Shown piece by piece: positions 47,801 through 55,876 of a stretch of 64,000 nt of DNA (within the stretch, counting starts at the first letter, position 1; the number at the start of each line of letters is the position of its first letter). The stretch covers positions 1 through 64,000 of the forward strand of contig NZ_BAABRO010000009.1 in the NCBI RefSeq assembly GCF_039545035.1, given 5' to 3'. This DNA comes from Novipirellula caenicola. GTDB lineage: Bacteria; Planctomycetota; Planctomycetia; Pirellulales; Pirellulaceae. A model generated the notes under the pieces. It searched no databases. It was not told the origin of the DNA and worked only from the letters and a program-made list of their open reading frames with translations. A program made the position numbers and the translations under genes.

Positions 47801-48129
47801 ATGGATTGCTGAAGTCGTTTGGATTGACGCGAGCGGATTTAAGCAACCCTCAGCGTGTGGACCAAGCGATCCGCAGCATGGCGCAGCGGATGCCAACGTA
47901 CGTCACGCTCAAGGATGTCAAGAAACGCTGGGGCAATGCCCAAGAGGACGTGTTCCCCGTCGCACAGTTTGAAAAACTGTGGGGCGACATGACTGCGATC
48001 GCCGATATCAGCAGCTGTTTCTTTATCGCCCCGCTACGTCGCGGCCAACAGCTCAAGGCTCAAGCTCAGCTCGATCCGTGGAAACGCGACGGCAGCGCCG
48101 ATTACATCGACTCGCTATGCAGGTGGTAA
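44797..48129 (+). CDS. GHMP-kinase-like / UDPGP-type pyrophosphorylase fusion
   Basis: A 1110-residue fusion. Residues about 1-270 have no recognised domain. Residues about 310-590 look like a GHMP kinase: IPKGSRLAVSTNLLGSL is a weakened phosphate loop, GGSGGGWQDSGGVWPG (about 370-385) is the FKP/HddA-type catalytic motif with the acidic residue kept, and GGMAGGGMGFIF is motif 3. Residues about 720-1090 look like UDPGP: LAAGVGSRWTEGAGVCK (about 743-760) and HNIDTLGANVDP (about 925). A sugar would be phosphorylated and then nucleotide-activated. FKP in Bacteroides has the opposite domain order. The sugar is unknown. Confidence 0.8.
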   Translation: MIRTATNPLIEIIVSDDDRVRDQSLESVCRDQSLGQLLEHVETLDAFRRDEENLYRRVRALFFLSAIYRYHLPSRLSVEQSGRIPYEGYEHLLARRFMEAIDCFLAFQQQFGPSDALASALSQAYHQLGFQTLADQVRRSVRTVRGNQWMFRVGHPADHPLRIRSELVELDPATGTSPLMKETTAVRMDFSHSAWSDIFFLGMDFPEGARVLNVSVDLGVRGRDSQTKPPIETYLRIIDEPVIRLTSVDLGATTTLTSIAETFDFARDYLGLLKAALIAAGIVPPGLEGCRESMEDLLKVMLGPGRGLELVSKINDIPKGSRLAVSTNLLGSLISLLMRATGQVHSLTGPLSEADRRLVAARAILGEWLGGSGGGWQDSGGVWPGIKLICGTAAQENDPEFGISRGRLMPVHHVLGSDEISEATRDKIQNSLVLVHGGMAQNVGPILEMVTEHYLLRSEKEWQGRNEAIKILDEVVESLKTGNIKQVGDVTTRNFEGPLQTIIPWATNRFTDSLIEQCRERYGDQFWGFWMLGGMAGGGMGFIFDPKIKPEAQAWLGDAMVKTKRDLETSLPFAMDPVVYDFKINDNGTSSELLCGNDAMLPDRYYALVLPALLRTPLRDLSLRTRSELERISKRCHDVETGSATAGMLLESILPSAAVEHSSESSLGSLLNQIGFDRFQHEQIRADLISGRIGLSQNRLPANTMIQDVKPEHVIDLREGIAQKYVDLGSAAIKSGKVAVVTLAAGVGSRWTEGAGVCKALHPFCRFAGRHRSFMEVHLAKNRAIAEQLDASIPHVFTTSHLTDQPIREYLDRNDAFGFGDNLMVSTGRSVGLRMIPMVRDLRFLWEETAQQILDEQQQKVRESLRTALIGWAKSAGEASDYTDNVPSQCIHPVGHWFEIPNMLRSGVLQQMLQRQPELDYLLLHNIDTLGANVDPAFLGRHIAAETTLSFEVISRRLEDRGGGLALVNGRPRLVEGLAMPNEQIEFDLTFYNSMTTWISIDGLLKSFGLTRADLSNPQRVDQAIRSMAQRMPTYVTLKDVKKRWGNAQEDVFPVAQFEKLWGDMTAIADISSCFFIAPLRRGQQLKAQAQLDPWKRDGSADYIDSLCRW

Positions 48130-48171
48130 GTCCCGTAGCATAGGCATCCAGCACATGTGGGATGGGCACAT

Positions 48172-48196
48172 GTGGGATAGGCTTCCAGCGTGTCAT
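48172..48196. repeat. Variant copy of the GATAGGCTTCC hairpin element
   Basis: GATAGGCTTCCAGCGTGTCAT, with one change in the right stem. It is preceded by two shorter relatives between 48135 and 48171. It lies between the convergent fusion and DUF480 genes. Confidence 0.8.
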
Positions 48197-48245
48197 CCGG
48201 TCCCATTGAAACAGTTCAGGCTTTCCCCATGTGCCGCCAATCTCT

Positions 48246-48935
48246 CTACGACTCGAGTTCTTCGATGCGTTTTTCGAGTTGATCGATTCGCTCGTTGACC
48301 GATTCGAGTCTCGCGATCAATGCATCGATCGCCGTGTTGCTGGCCTTGGCCGGTGACGGGGAAGACGACGTGTCCGATGCGGCGGCTTGTTTCTCCAGCC
48401 GGGCTTCGAGGTATTGACGTTCCTCGGGCGGATACAGTTTGTGTGCAAACGTTTGCCCACGGCCGGGCGGCGAGAGCGGTTCGACAAGGTCCTTGGCGAT
48501 CAGCGAGTCGACGACCTCTTGCGTTGCCTTCAAGTCTTCGAGTGCATACATCCGCGAAGCTCGCGTGCGGATTTCGCCCAAGGTTTGGGGCCCGCGAAGC
48601 AGCAGTTCGGTCATCACGGCCGCACCGGGGCTATCGACATCGAACCACTCATACGCTGCGTGACGGTACTTGGTCGCTCGTCCGCTGCCTTGGACTTCCC
48701 TCGCCGCACCGACGCGTTTTAGCTCTTCAATCGCGGTAAGAACATCGTCCTCGTCCAACTGCAATTGAGGCGAACGGTTGGATTTTTGGTTGCTGCCGCT
48801 GATCAGTCCCGACATCGTTAGCGGGTAGCTATCGGGGGTCGTTTTGGCCTTTTCCACCAACACCCCCAACACACGGCGGGCGTTGCGCGAAAGGGCTACT
48901 GGTTTGGGCTTCTCTTCACTCGTTTCGTCGGACAT
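48246..48935 (-). CDS. DUF480 (YceH-like) protein
   Basis: A 229-residue protein from ATG 48935 (MSDETSEEKPK). Two winged-helix-like domains: ARRVLGVLVEKAKTTPDSYPL at the start and LLRGPQTLGEIRTRASRMY in the middle. A coiled-coil tail (ARLESVNERIDQLEKRIEELES) ends it. YceH/DUF480 proteins are conserved with unknown role. A longer frame to 49043 is not needed. Confidence 0.88.
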   Translation of the reverse strand: MSDETSEEKPKPVALSRNARRVLGVLVEKAKTTPDSYPLTMSGLISGSNQKSNRSPQLQLDEDDVLTAIEELKRVGAAREVQGSGRATKYRHAAYEWFDVDSPGAAVMTELLLRGPQTLGEIRTRASRMYALEDLKATQEVVDSLIAKDLVEPLSPPGRGQTFAHKLYPPEERQYLEARLEKQAAASDTSSSPSPAKASNTAIDALIARLESVNERIDQLEKRIEELES

Positions 48936-49169
48936 GGGTAAAACCGCCTGCTCATGTGAGATGATACGTAAGGGGGATGCCCTGCTATCTTGGCGTTCAC
49001 GAGGGCGGTTAAGCAACTCCCCCTCTTTCGACAAGTTTGGCAAAGTTTAGCTATCATGTAGGACACTCCTCCGCGGACGTCGGCCTCGAGTTTCAATTTG
49101 CTCTACTGAGCTTAGCGCTCGTTTTTCGCGATGTTGCTCCCTACCTCACTTCCACAGGCTTCGTTGACC

Positions 49170-50801
49170 ATGAAACGACTGCTTTCTTGTTTATCACTCG
49201 CTCTGTTCTGCGTGATCTCGTCACTTGGCGTTCCGTTGCTCAGCGGTGCTGCCGATCGTCCCAATATCGTGATGGCGTTTGCCGACGATTGGGGGTGTCA
49301 CGCCAGTGCGTATGGTCGCTTGAAACCAGGGGGACTAGATGATCTTGTCTCGACACCTCATTTTGATTCGGTTGCCGAGCAAGGTGTGTTGTTCACTCGC
49401 GCGTTTGTCAGCGCCCCGTCGTGTACGCCGTGCCGCAGTTCGTTGTTATCGGGGCAACATTTTTGGCGATGTGGATCGGCGTCGATCCTGCAGGGAGCCG
49501 AGTGGGATTTCGATATTCCCACGTACCCGCTGCTGTTGGAAGCGGCCGGTTACCGGATCGGTCACACGTACAAAGTCTGGAGCCCTGGAACGCCGATCGA
49601 TGCACCGCATGGCGGGACGGCACGCGGGTTCAATCGCTCGGGACGCAAGTTCAATGGGTTTTCGCAGAATGCGATGAAGGGGGACGATCCAGAGGCTCGA
49701 AAAGCCGAGTTGTTGGACGAAGTTCGTGGCAATTTGCTCTCGTTTCTCGATCCAAACGGGGACCAAAAAGTCGATGGTGAAGCACCGTTTTGTTACTTCT
49801 TTGGACCCACGAATTGTCATCGTAAATGGGTTGCCGGCAGTGGCAAAACGTTATGGGGAATCAACCCCGATGATTTCGCAGGCAAGATTCCGCCGTACTT
49901 GCCCGATGTCCCCGTCGTTCGTGAAGACTTTGCCGATTACTTTGGTGAGATACAAGCGTTTGACGCGGGGTTGGGAGTGATCATCGATGAACTAAAGCGG
50001 CTGGGCGTTTACGACAACACGATCCTGGTGGTCAGCGGCGATCATGGTTTTCCCGGCGTCACGCGAGGCAAATGCAACTTGTATGATTTCGGCACTCACG
50101 TCCCGTTGGCGATTCGTTGGCCTGCGGGCATGAAAAAGCAAGGCCGCGTGGTGGATGATTTTGTTTCGCTGCCGGATCTTGCTCCCACCTTCTTAGAAGC
50201 GGCCGGGGTTGCGATTCCTGACACGATGACTGCGAAATCGTTGATTCCGGTGTTGGCAAGTGAAAAATCGGGTTCGGTCGATGCAAGCCGCGACGCCGTG
50301 TTCACCGGTCGTGAACGGCACGTTGCTTCCGCTCAGCCTGATTACACGCCGTATCCCCAACGGGCGATTCGCACCGATCGACATTTGTTGATCATCAACT
50401 TTGCACCGGAGCGATGGCCGATGGGCAGCGGGCCGGGGTTTGGCGAACCGGCCACAAAGATGCCAAAGCTTGCCAATTGGCGTGAGGACACGGGCGTCGG
50501 TTTTCGAGACATGGATGGCAGCCCCACCAAGGCTTGGATTGTGATGCATCGCGATTCGAATCCCGAGTTGTTCGATTTTGCCTTCGCCCGACGTCCACGC
50601 GTCGAGTTGTACGATGTCCAAAAGGATCCGCACTGGATGAACAACTTGGCGGAGGATCCCGAATCGCAACCGATACGCCAGCAGCTCGAGTCGCGGTTGA
50701 TGTCCGAGCTCAAACGGACCGCCGATCCACGGGTGTCGGACAACGTGATTTTCGAGTCCGCGGAATTCACCAAGCCGTACGTGAGGACGAAAAAGAAATA
50801 G
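49170..50801 (+). CDS. Secreted sulfatase
   Basis: A 543-residue sulfatase from ATG 49170. Signal peptide (MKRLLSCLSLALFCVISSLG...). DRPNIVMAFADDWG holds the metal aspartates. CTPCR in SAPSCTPCRSSLLSG (about residue 80) matches CxPxR, whose cysteine becomes formylglycine. SGDHGFPG gives the later metal site. It desulfates a polysaccharide or similar ester outside the cytoplasm. Planctomycetes carry many such genes for algal polysaccharide use. No maturase gene is in the window. Confidence 0.93.
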   Translation: MKRLLSCLSLALFCVISSLGVPLLSGAADRPNIVMAFADDWGCHASAYGRLKPGGLDDLVSTPHFDSVAEQGVLFTRAFVSAPSCTPCRSSLLSGQHFWRCGSASILQGAEWDFDIPTYPLLLEAAGYRIGHTYKVWSPGTPIDAPHGGTARGFNRSGRKFNGFSQNAMKGDDPEARKAELLDEVRGNLLSFLDPNGDQKVDGEAPFCYFFGPTNCHRKWVAGSGKTLWGINPDDFAGKIPPYLPDVPVVREDFADYFGEIQAFDAGLGVIIDELKRLGVYDNTILVVSGDHGFPGVTRGKCNLYDFGTHVPLAIRWPAGMKKQGRVVDDFVSLPDLAPTFLEAAGVAIPDTMTAKSLIPVLASEKSGSVDASRDAVFTGRERHVASAQPDYTPYPQRAIRTDRHLLIINFAPERWPMGSGPGFGEPATKMPKLANWREDTGVGFRDMDGSPTKAWIVMHRDSNPELFDFAFARRPRVELYDVQKDPHWMNNLAEDPESQPIRQQLESRLMSELKRTADPRVSDNVIFESAEFTKPYVRTKKK

Positions 50802-51206
50802 CCGATGAACCGCCGCGTTGCTATCAAATGCCGCCATTTTTTCCCGGCAAACCCTAACCCGACGCGTCAGCGAGGGACCGAGAAAATATCGAGAATCCCT
50901 CGCTTACGCTTCGGGTTGTGATAAAGCCGCAGCTTCAAAAAGCGTCAGCGAGGGACCGCCTCAAGATAAAGATTCCCCGGCTCACGTTTCGGGTTATCAA
51001 TGAATTGGTTCTTTTATTGGGCCAGACGTCTTTGCCTGTGCCGGTCGATCACGCTATCAACCGGCCCTTATGCGGCGGGTTAGGACGTGGTGATGGTCCG
51101 CACGGGGGATCACGGTTTGCGGGAGAGAGTTGTCCGTTGTGGCAATTTGTCCCCCTTCTTATACTGCCCTGCGAACTGCGAATTCCAACTAACACACGAT
51201 CGTGCC
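50802..51206. repeat. Repeat-rich gap behind the sulfatase
   Basis: Arms near 50859-50878 and 50895-50914 repeat the GACGCGTCAGCGAGGGA element of 6671-6724. A third copy of the left arm (GCGTCAGCGAGGGACCG) is at 50941-50957. The remaining bases up to the ROK start hold no gene I can support. Confidence 0.8.
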
Positions 51207-52256
51207 ATGTCTGATACCCCGAACATTACCGATATATCCGACGCCACGGCGCCCTTTTTCTGGGGCATCGATATTGGGGGCACCTCGATCAAGATCGGGT
51301 TGGTCGACGACGAAGGACGCACCTTGGCTTTCGAGCGGTTGCCGACCCGGGAATCCGAAGGCCCCACGGCGGCAATGCAGCGGATTGCGGCGGTGATTCA
51401 AGACATCGAAGGGCAACTTGGTATCTCGGATAAAGTGCGGCGAGTTGGATTGGGGGCACCGGGGCCGATGGACCTGGCGGCCGGCTACCTTGTCGCGCCG
51501 CCTCAGCTACCGAGTTGGTGGGACTTTCCGATTCGCGACACGATCGCAAAGATGCTCGAGCGGCCGGTTTCGTTTCTAAACGACGCCAATGCGGCGGCCT
51601 ACGGCGAATTCTGGCTCGGTAGCGGGCGGAATGACCAATCGATGCTGCTGTTGACGCTCGGCACCGGCGTCGGTGGCGGGATCATCATCGAAGGTGAATT
51701 GGTCAACGGCACGAACAGTTTCGGTAGCGAATGTGGCCATATTGTCGTCGATCCCTCGCCCACGGCCCAGTTATGTGTGTGGGGCGGTGGACGAGGCCAA
51801 CTCGAGGCCTATGCGTCGGCCAGCGCGGTGGTCCAGCGGACTCGGCAACGATTGACCGAGGGAGCCAAGAGTTCGCTAAGCGGTCTGCTTGGTGGCGGCG
51901 ACAGCGAATTGACTGCGAAACGCGTTTATGAAGCCGCCAAAGAAGGGGACCCGTTGGCGTTGGAAATTATCGATGACACCGCCCGTTGGCTTGGGATTGG
52001 ATTAACGACGTTGATTCACACCCTTGATCCCGGCTCTGTGGTGCTCGGTGGCGCCATGAACTTTGGCGGAGCGAATTGCTGTATCGGCAAGCGGTTTTTG
52101 TCCAAAATCTCAGAGGAATTTCGTGTTCGCACCTTCGAGAATGTGTTCGAGGGAACGACAATTACGTTCGCAACGCTGGGGGGCGACGCCGGATACTTGG
52201 GAGTCGCCGGTTACGCCCGACGTCAATACAACAAAGATCACGGCGTCAAAAAGTAA
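51207..52256 (+). CDS. ROK-family sugar kinase with altered zinc site
   Basis: A 349-residue protein from ATG 51207 (MSDTPNITDIS). GIDIGGTSIKIG (about 20-31) is the ATP phosphate loop, LNDANAAAYGEFW holds the catalytic Asp, and LGTGVGGGIIIEGEL follows. It should phosphorylate glucose or a similar sugar. The ROK signature ECGHIVVD then reads LCVWGGGRGQLEAY, where CxCGxxGC is expected, so only one of the three zinc cysteines remains. No sugar transport gene is linked. Confidence 0.88.
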   Translation: MSDTPNITDISDATAPFFWGIDIGGTSIKIGLVDDEGRTLAFERLPTRESEGPTAAMQRIAAVIQDIEGQLGISDKVRRVGLGAPGPMDLAAGYLVAPPQLPSWWDFPIRDTIAKMLERPVSFLNDANAAAYGEFWLGSGRNDQSMLLLTLGTGVGGGIIIEGELVNGTNSFGSECGHIVVDPSPTAQLCVWGGGRGQLEAYASASAVVQRTRQRLTEGAKSSLSGLLGGGDSELTAKRVYEAAKEGDPLALEIIDDTARWLGIGLTTLIHTLDPGSVVLGGAMNFGGANCCIGKRFLSKISEEFRVRTFENVFEGTTITFATLGGDAGYLGVAGYARRQYNKDHGVKK

Positions 52257-52337
52257 GGCTTCCTTCACGTCGATTTCGCGAGTCTGTCTCGTTTCACCCG
52301 CTTCTTACCTCGGCCTTCAAACGGCCAAAGAACCAAT

Positions 52338-54137
52338 ATGTCAGCCCACATTCGTAACTTTTGCATTATCGCCCACATCGACCACGGCAAGAGCACCTTG
52401 GCGGATCGCTTGTTGGAGCATACCGGCACCGTCACGCTGCGTGAAATGAAATCGCAGTTGCTTGATGATCTGGCGCTCGAGCGTCAACGCGGGATCACGA
52501 TCAAGGCACGAGCGGTGACCATGCGATTCAAGCGTGGCGGCAAGGATTACGAACTGAACCTGATCGACACGCCCGGTCACGTCGACTTTCACTACGAAGT
52601 CTCGCGGTCGTTGGCGTGTTGCGAAGGCGCGCTGTTGTTGGTCGATGCGTTTCAAGGGGTCGAGGCGCAAACGGTGGCCAATGCCTACGCAGCGATGGAG
52701 CACGAATTGAAGATCATCCCGGTGATCAACAAGATCGACTTGACGCATGCGCGGCCCGACGAAGTGGCCGAAGAAATGATGAATTCCTTGGGAACCGATC
52801 CCGATGAGTGTGTCCGAGTCAGTGCAAAAACTGGGGTCGGCGTCGATGAATTGTTGGACGCGATCATCGAGCGAATTCCCGCGCCGACCGGCGATCCTGA
52901 AGCTCCGCTTCAAGCGATGGTCTTCGATTCCAACTATGACGATTTCCGTGGTGCGATCACGTATATCCGCGTGATGAACGGCACGGTTCGCAAAGGCCAA
53001 AAGATTCGCTTCTTGCGAGCGGGTTCGGTGCATGATGTGATCGAGTTGGGGCGTTTTGCACCCGCACGCGAATCGTGCGACGAACTAAAGGCCGGCCAAG
53101 TAGGCTACTTGATCTGCAACATCAAAAGTCTTGGTGACGTGCATATCGGCGACACGGTGGGACCGGCGGGCAAAGACCTCGTGCAGCCTCTGCCCGGCTA
53201 TTCACGCCCCAAACGAATGGTTTATTGCGGGTTGTTCCCGAGCGATGGCCAAGATTTCACCGAGCTGCGTGATGCACTCGAGCGGTTGTCGATCAATGAT
53301 CCCAGCTTTGAATTTGAACCCGAAACCAGCGAAGCCCTTGGGTTCGGGTTCCGCTGTGGCTTCCTCGGTTTGTTGCACATGGAAATTGTGCAGCAGCGAT
53401 TGGAAAACGAATCGGACGTGGACTTGGTGCAAACCGCACCGAACGTCACGTACGAAGTCGTCAACAAACGGGGCGAGACATTGACGATCCACAAACCGCA
53501 AGACGTTCCGGATCCAGGGGACATCGAAGAATTCCGCCAACCGATCGTTCGCTGTAGCGTGATCGTGCCCAACGATTTCATCGGCGCAGTGATGAAGCTT
53601 TGCCAAGAGCGTCGGGGAATCCAGAAGTCGCAAGAGTACCTCGGTGCCCAACGCGCGATGTTGACGTACGACATCCCGCTGGCCGAAGTCGTTTACGATT
53701 TGCACGACAAGATCAAAAGCTGCACCAAAGGCTACGGCACGCTCGATTACGAGATGGTTGGATACGAACCCGCTGATCTTTGCCGGATGGACATCATGGT
53801 CAACGGCAACCGTGTCGACGCGCTCAGCGTGGTGTGTCACCGTGCGGATGCCGATCGTCGCGGTCGAGCGGTGGCGAAAAAATTAAAAGCCGAGATCGAA
53901 CGCCACATGTTCGAAGTCGCGGTGCAAGCGGCAATTGGAAGCCGCGTGATCGCTCGCGAGACCGTTCCTGCAATGCGAAAAAACGTGACTGCGAAATGTT
54001 ACGGCGGTGACATTACGAGAAAGCGTAAATTGCTGCAGAAGCAAAAAGAGGGCAAGAAGCGAATGAAGGCGATTGGCAACGTTGAAATCAGCCAAAAAGC
54101 CTTTATGGCCGTATTGAGCGACTCCGAAGGAGGTTAA
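52338..54137 (+). CDS. lepA: Elongation factor 4
   Basis: A 599-residue translational GTPase of usual length. AHIDHGKSTLADRL (G1), RGIT (G2), DTPGHVDF (G3), NKIDL (G4) are all present. The C-terminal domain special to LepA (SRVIARETVPAMRKNVTAKC; GDITRKRKLLQKQKEGKKRM) is complete. It acts on stalled ribosomes, promoting back-translocation. Confidence 0.97.
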   Translation: MSAHIRNFCIIAHIDHGKSTLADRLLEHTGTVTLREMKSQLLDDLALERQRGITIKARAVTMRFKRGGKDYELNLIDTPGHVDFHYEVSRSLACCEGALLLVDAFQGVEAQTVANAYAAMEHELKIIPVINKIDLTHARPDEVAEEMMNSLGTDPDECVRVSAKTGVGVDELLDAIIERIPAPTGDPEAPLQAMVFDSNYDDFRGAITYIRVMNGTVRKGQKIRFLRAGSVHDVIELGRFAPARESCDELKAGQVGYLICNIKSLGDVHIGDTVGPAGKDLVQPLPGYSRPKRMVYCGLFPSDGQDFTELRDALERLSINDPSFEFEPETSEALGFGFRCGFLGLLHMEIVQQRLENESDVDLVQTAPNVTYEVVNKRGETLTIHKPQDVPDPGDIEEFRQPIVRCSVIVPNDFIGAVMKLCQERRGIQKSQEYLGAQRAMLTYDIPLAEVVYDLHDKIKSCTKGYGTLDYEMVGYEPADLCRMDIMVNGNRVDALSVVCHRADADRRGRAVAKKLKAEIERHMFEVAVQAAIGSRVIARETVPAMRKNVTAKCYGGDITRKRKLLQKQKEGKKRMKAIGNVEISQKAFMAVLSDSEGG

Positions 54138-54370
54138 ATCTCCGGGGGGCATTTCCCTACGCTTCTAGCGGACGCTCACTCGCATTATCCTTATTGTTCA
54201 ATTTTAGGTGCCGGCGGAGGCACCGCGTTCCAATTAACAACGGTTCATCACGTTAGGGCAGGTGTCCCATTCTCGCGGATGGGAACAAAGGCGGCCTGGA
54301 CTCAACGCGATCAAGATTCCCCGAGCGCGGGCGTTGTTACGGTGGTAAGCACTTCTAGAGGATCAATACG

Positions 54371-55876
54371 GTGAAGCAGACATTACTTATCGGGGGTTTT
54401 TTGGCGTTGCTGTCTTTCGCCGCCCAGCCTAGTTCGATCGCTGTGGCGCAAGACGACGTAGCGGTGGTGGTTGCGGAAGATGTGGCGGCGGATAGTCCCG
54501 GAACCCTTTCCATCGACGAACCACTTGCCTCGGATTCCGAGGTCGCTGAGGCTACCCCGGCTGAACTGGAGGAAAAAATTGCTGCAGCCGCGTTGGCCGG
54601 CCACAACGCGTGGATGTTGACCAGTTGTGCGTTGGTGCTGTTCATGACCGCGCCTGGTTTGGCGATGTTCTACGGAGGTTTGGTTCGCCGCAAAAATGTG
54701 CTCAGCGTTTTGATGCAGTGCATCTTTCTGATGGGCATGATGACGGTGCTGTGGGCTGTGGTCGGATACTCGTTGTCCTTTGGCGGTTCCGGTGCTTGGG
54801 TTGGCAACTTTGACTATCTGTTTATGAACGGGGTGCAGCGCTACTGGAGCGATGCTGCCGGTGGTCCGGTCACACCGATGTACACCGAGGATATTCAGAT
54901 CCCAATGCTCACCCACATGCTGTTTCAAGGCATGTTCTTTATCATCACTCCGGCACTGATCTGTGGAGCGTTCGCCGAGCGAATGAAGTTCAGCGCGATG
55001 GCCGTTTTCTCGTTGCTATGGGGTTTGCTGATTTATTGCCCGTTGTGCCACTGGGTCTGGGACGGCGGCATCTTGGCGTACGGTTCGGAGCACGCATTGG
55101 CAGGCGGCGCACTCGATTTCGCCGGCGGCACGGTGGTGCACATCAGTAGCGGAATTTCGGCATTGGTTGCCGCCATTTTGATCGGGCCTCGTATGGGGTA
55201 TCTGCGAGAACCGATCCAACCTCACAATCTTGCCTTCACCGCGTTGGGCGCTGCGATGCTGTGGGTAGGCTGGTTCGGTTTCAACGCAGGCAGCGAATTG
55301 TTGTCTGATGATTTGACCAGCAGTGCATTTGCCGTCACTCACTTTTCCGCCGCCGCCGGTGCATTGGCGTGGGTGCTGACCGAATGGTGCATCCTGAAGA
55401 AACCGACCGTGCTGGGCGCAAGCAGCGGCGCGGTCGCTGGTTTGGTTTGCATCACTCCGGCTGCTGGGTTTGTGCAACCCATGCCGGCGTTGTTGATGGG
55501 CGCCCTGGCAGGTGTCGTTTGCTACTTTGCTTGTAGTAAGCTGAAACACGCGTTGCGATACGATGATGCACTTGACGCGTTTGGCGTCCACGGTGTCGGC
55601 GGTACGCTCGGGGCTGTGTTGACAGGCATTTTTGCCACACGAGCGTGTTGGAATATCGCGGGTGAAAGCAAGCTAGGATTGATCGAAAGCGGTGATCCGA
55701 GTTTGTTGATCGGCCAAGTGGTCGCCATCGTCGTCACGTATGCATTCGCGGGAGTCGGCAGTTTGATTCTGCTGAAATTGATCGACGCCGTCATTGGGTT
55801 ACGTGTCCACGCCGAGAGCGAGCAACGTGGTTTGGACATTACCGACCATGGCGAAGAAGGTTACACGTTCGCTTAG
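54371..55876 (+). CDS. amt: Ammonium transporter
   Basis: A 501-residue Amt-family channel with GTG start (54371) and a cleavable signal peptide (LLIGGFLALLSFAAQPSSIA), followed by an acidic Ala/Glu linker and eleven helices. APGLAMFYGGLVRRKN, DFAGGTVVHISSG (pore His) and FGVHGVGGTLGAVLTGIFA (second pore His) are the family motifs. A PII gene is usually beside amt; none is found here. The stop overlaps the stop of the convergent MFS gene by two bases. Confidence 0.95.
   Translation: MKQTLLIGGFLALLSFAAQPSSIAVAQDDVAVVVAEDVAADSPGTLSIDEPLASDSEVAEATPAELEEKIAAAALAGHNAWMLTSCALVLFMTAPGLAMFYGGLVRRKNVLSVLMQCIFLMGMMTVLWAVVGYSLSFGGSGAWVGNFDYLFMNGVQRYWSDAAGGPVTPMYTEDIQIPMLTHMLFQGMFFIITPALICGAFAERMKFSAMAVFSLLWGLLIYCPLCHWVWDGGILAYGSEHALAGGALDFAGGTVVHISSGISALVAAILIGPRMGYLREPIQPHNLAFTALGAAMLWVGWFGFNAGSELLSDDLTSSAFAVTHFSAAAGALAWVLTEWCILKKPTVLGASSGAVAGLVCITPAAGFVQPMPALLMGALAGVVCYFACSKLKHALRYDDALDAFGVHGVGGTLGAVLTGIFATRACWNIAGESKLGLIESGDPSLLIGQVVAIVVTYAFAGVGSLILLKLIDAVIGLRVHAESEQRGLDITDHGEEGYTFA

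Noticed and set aside
49170-50801. Sulfatase active-site loss because the motif is CTPCR and not CxPSR
   Set aside because: CTPCR still satisfies the CxPxR formylglycine rule.
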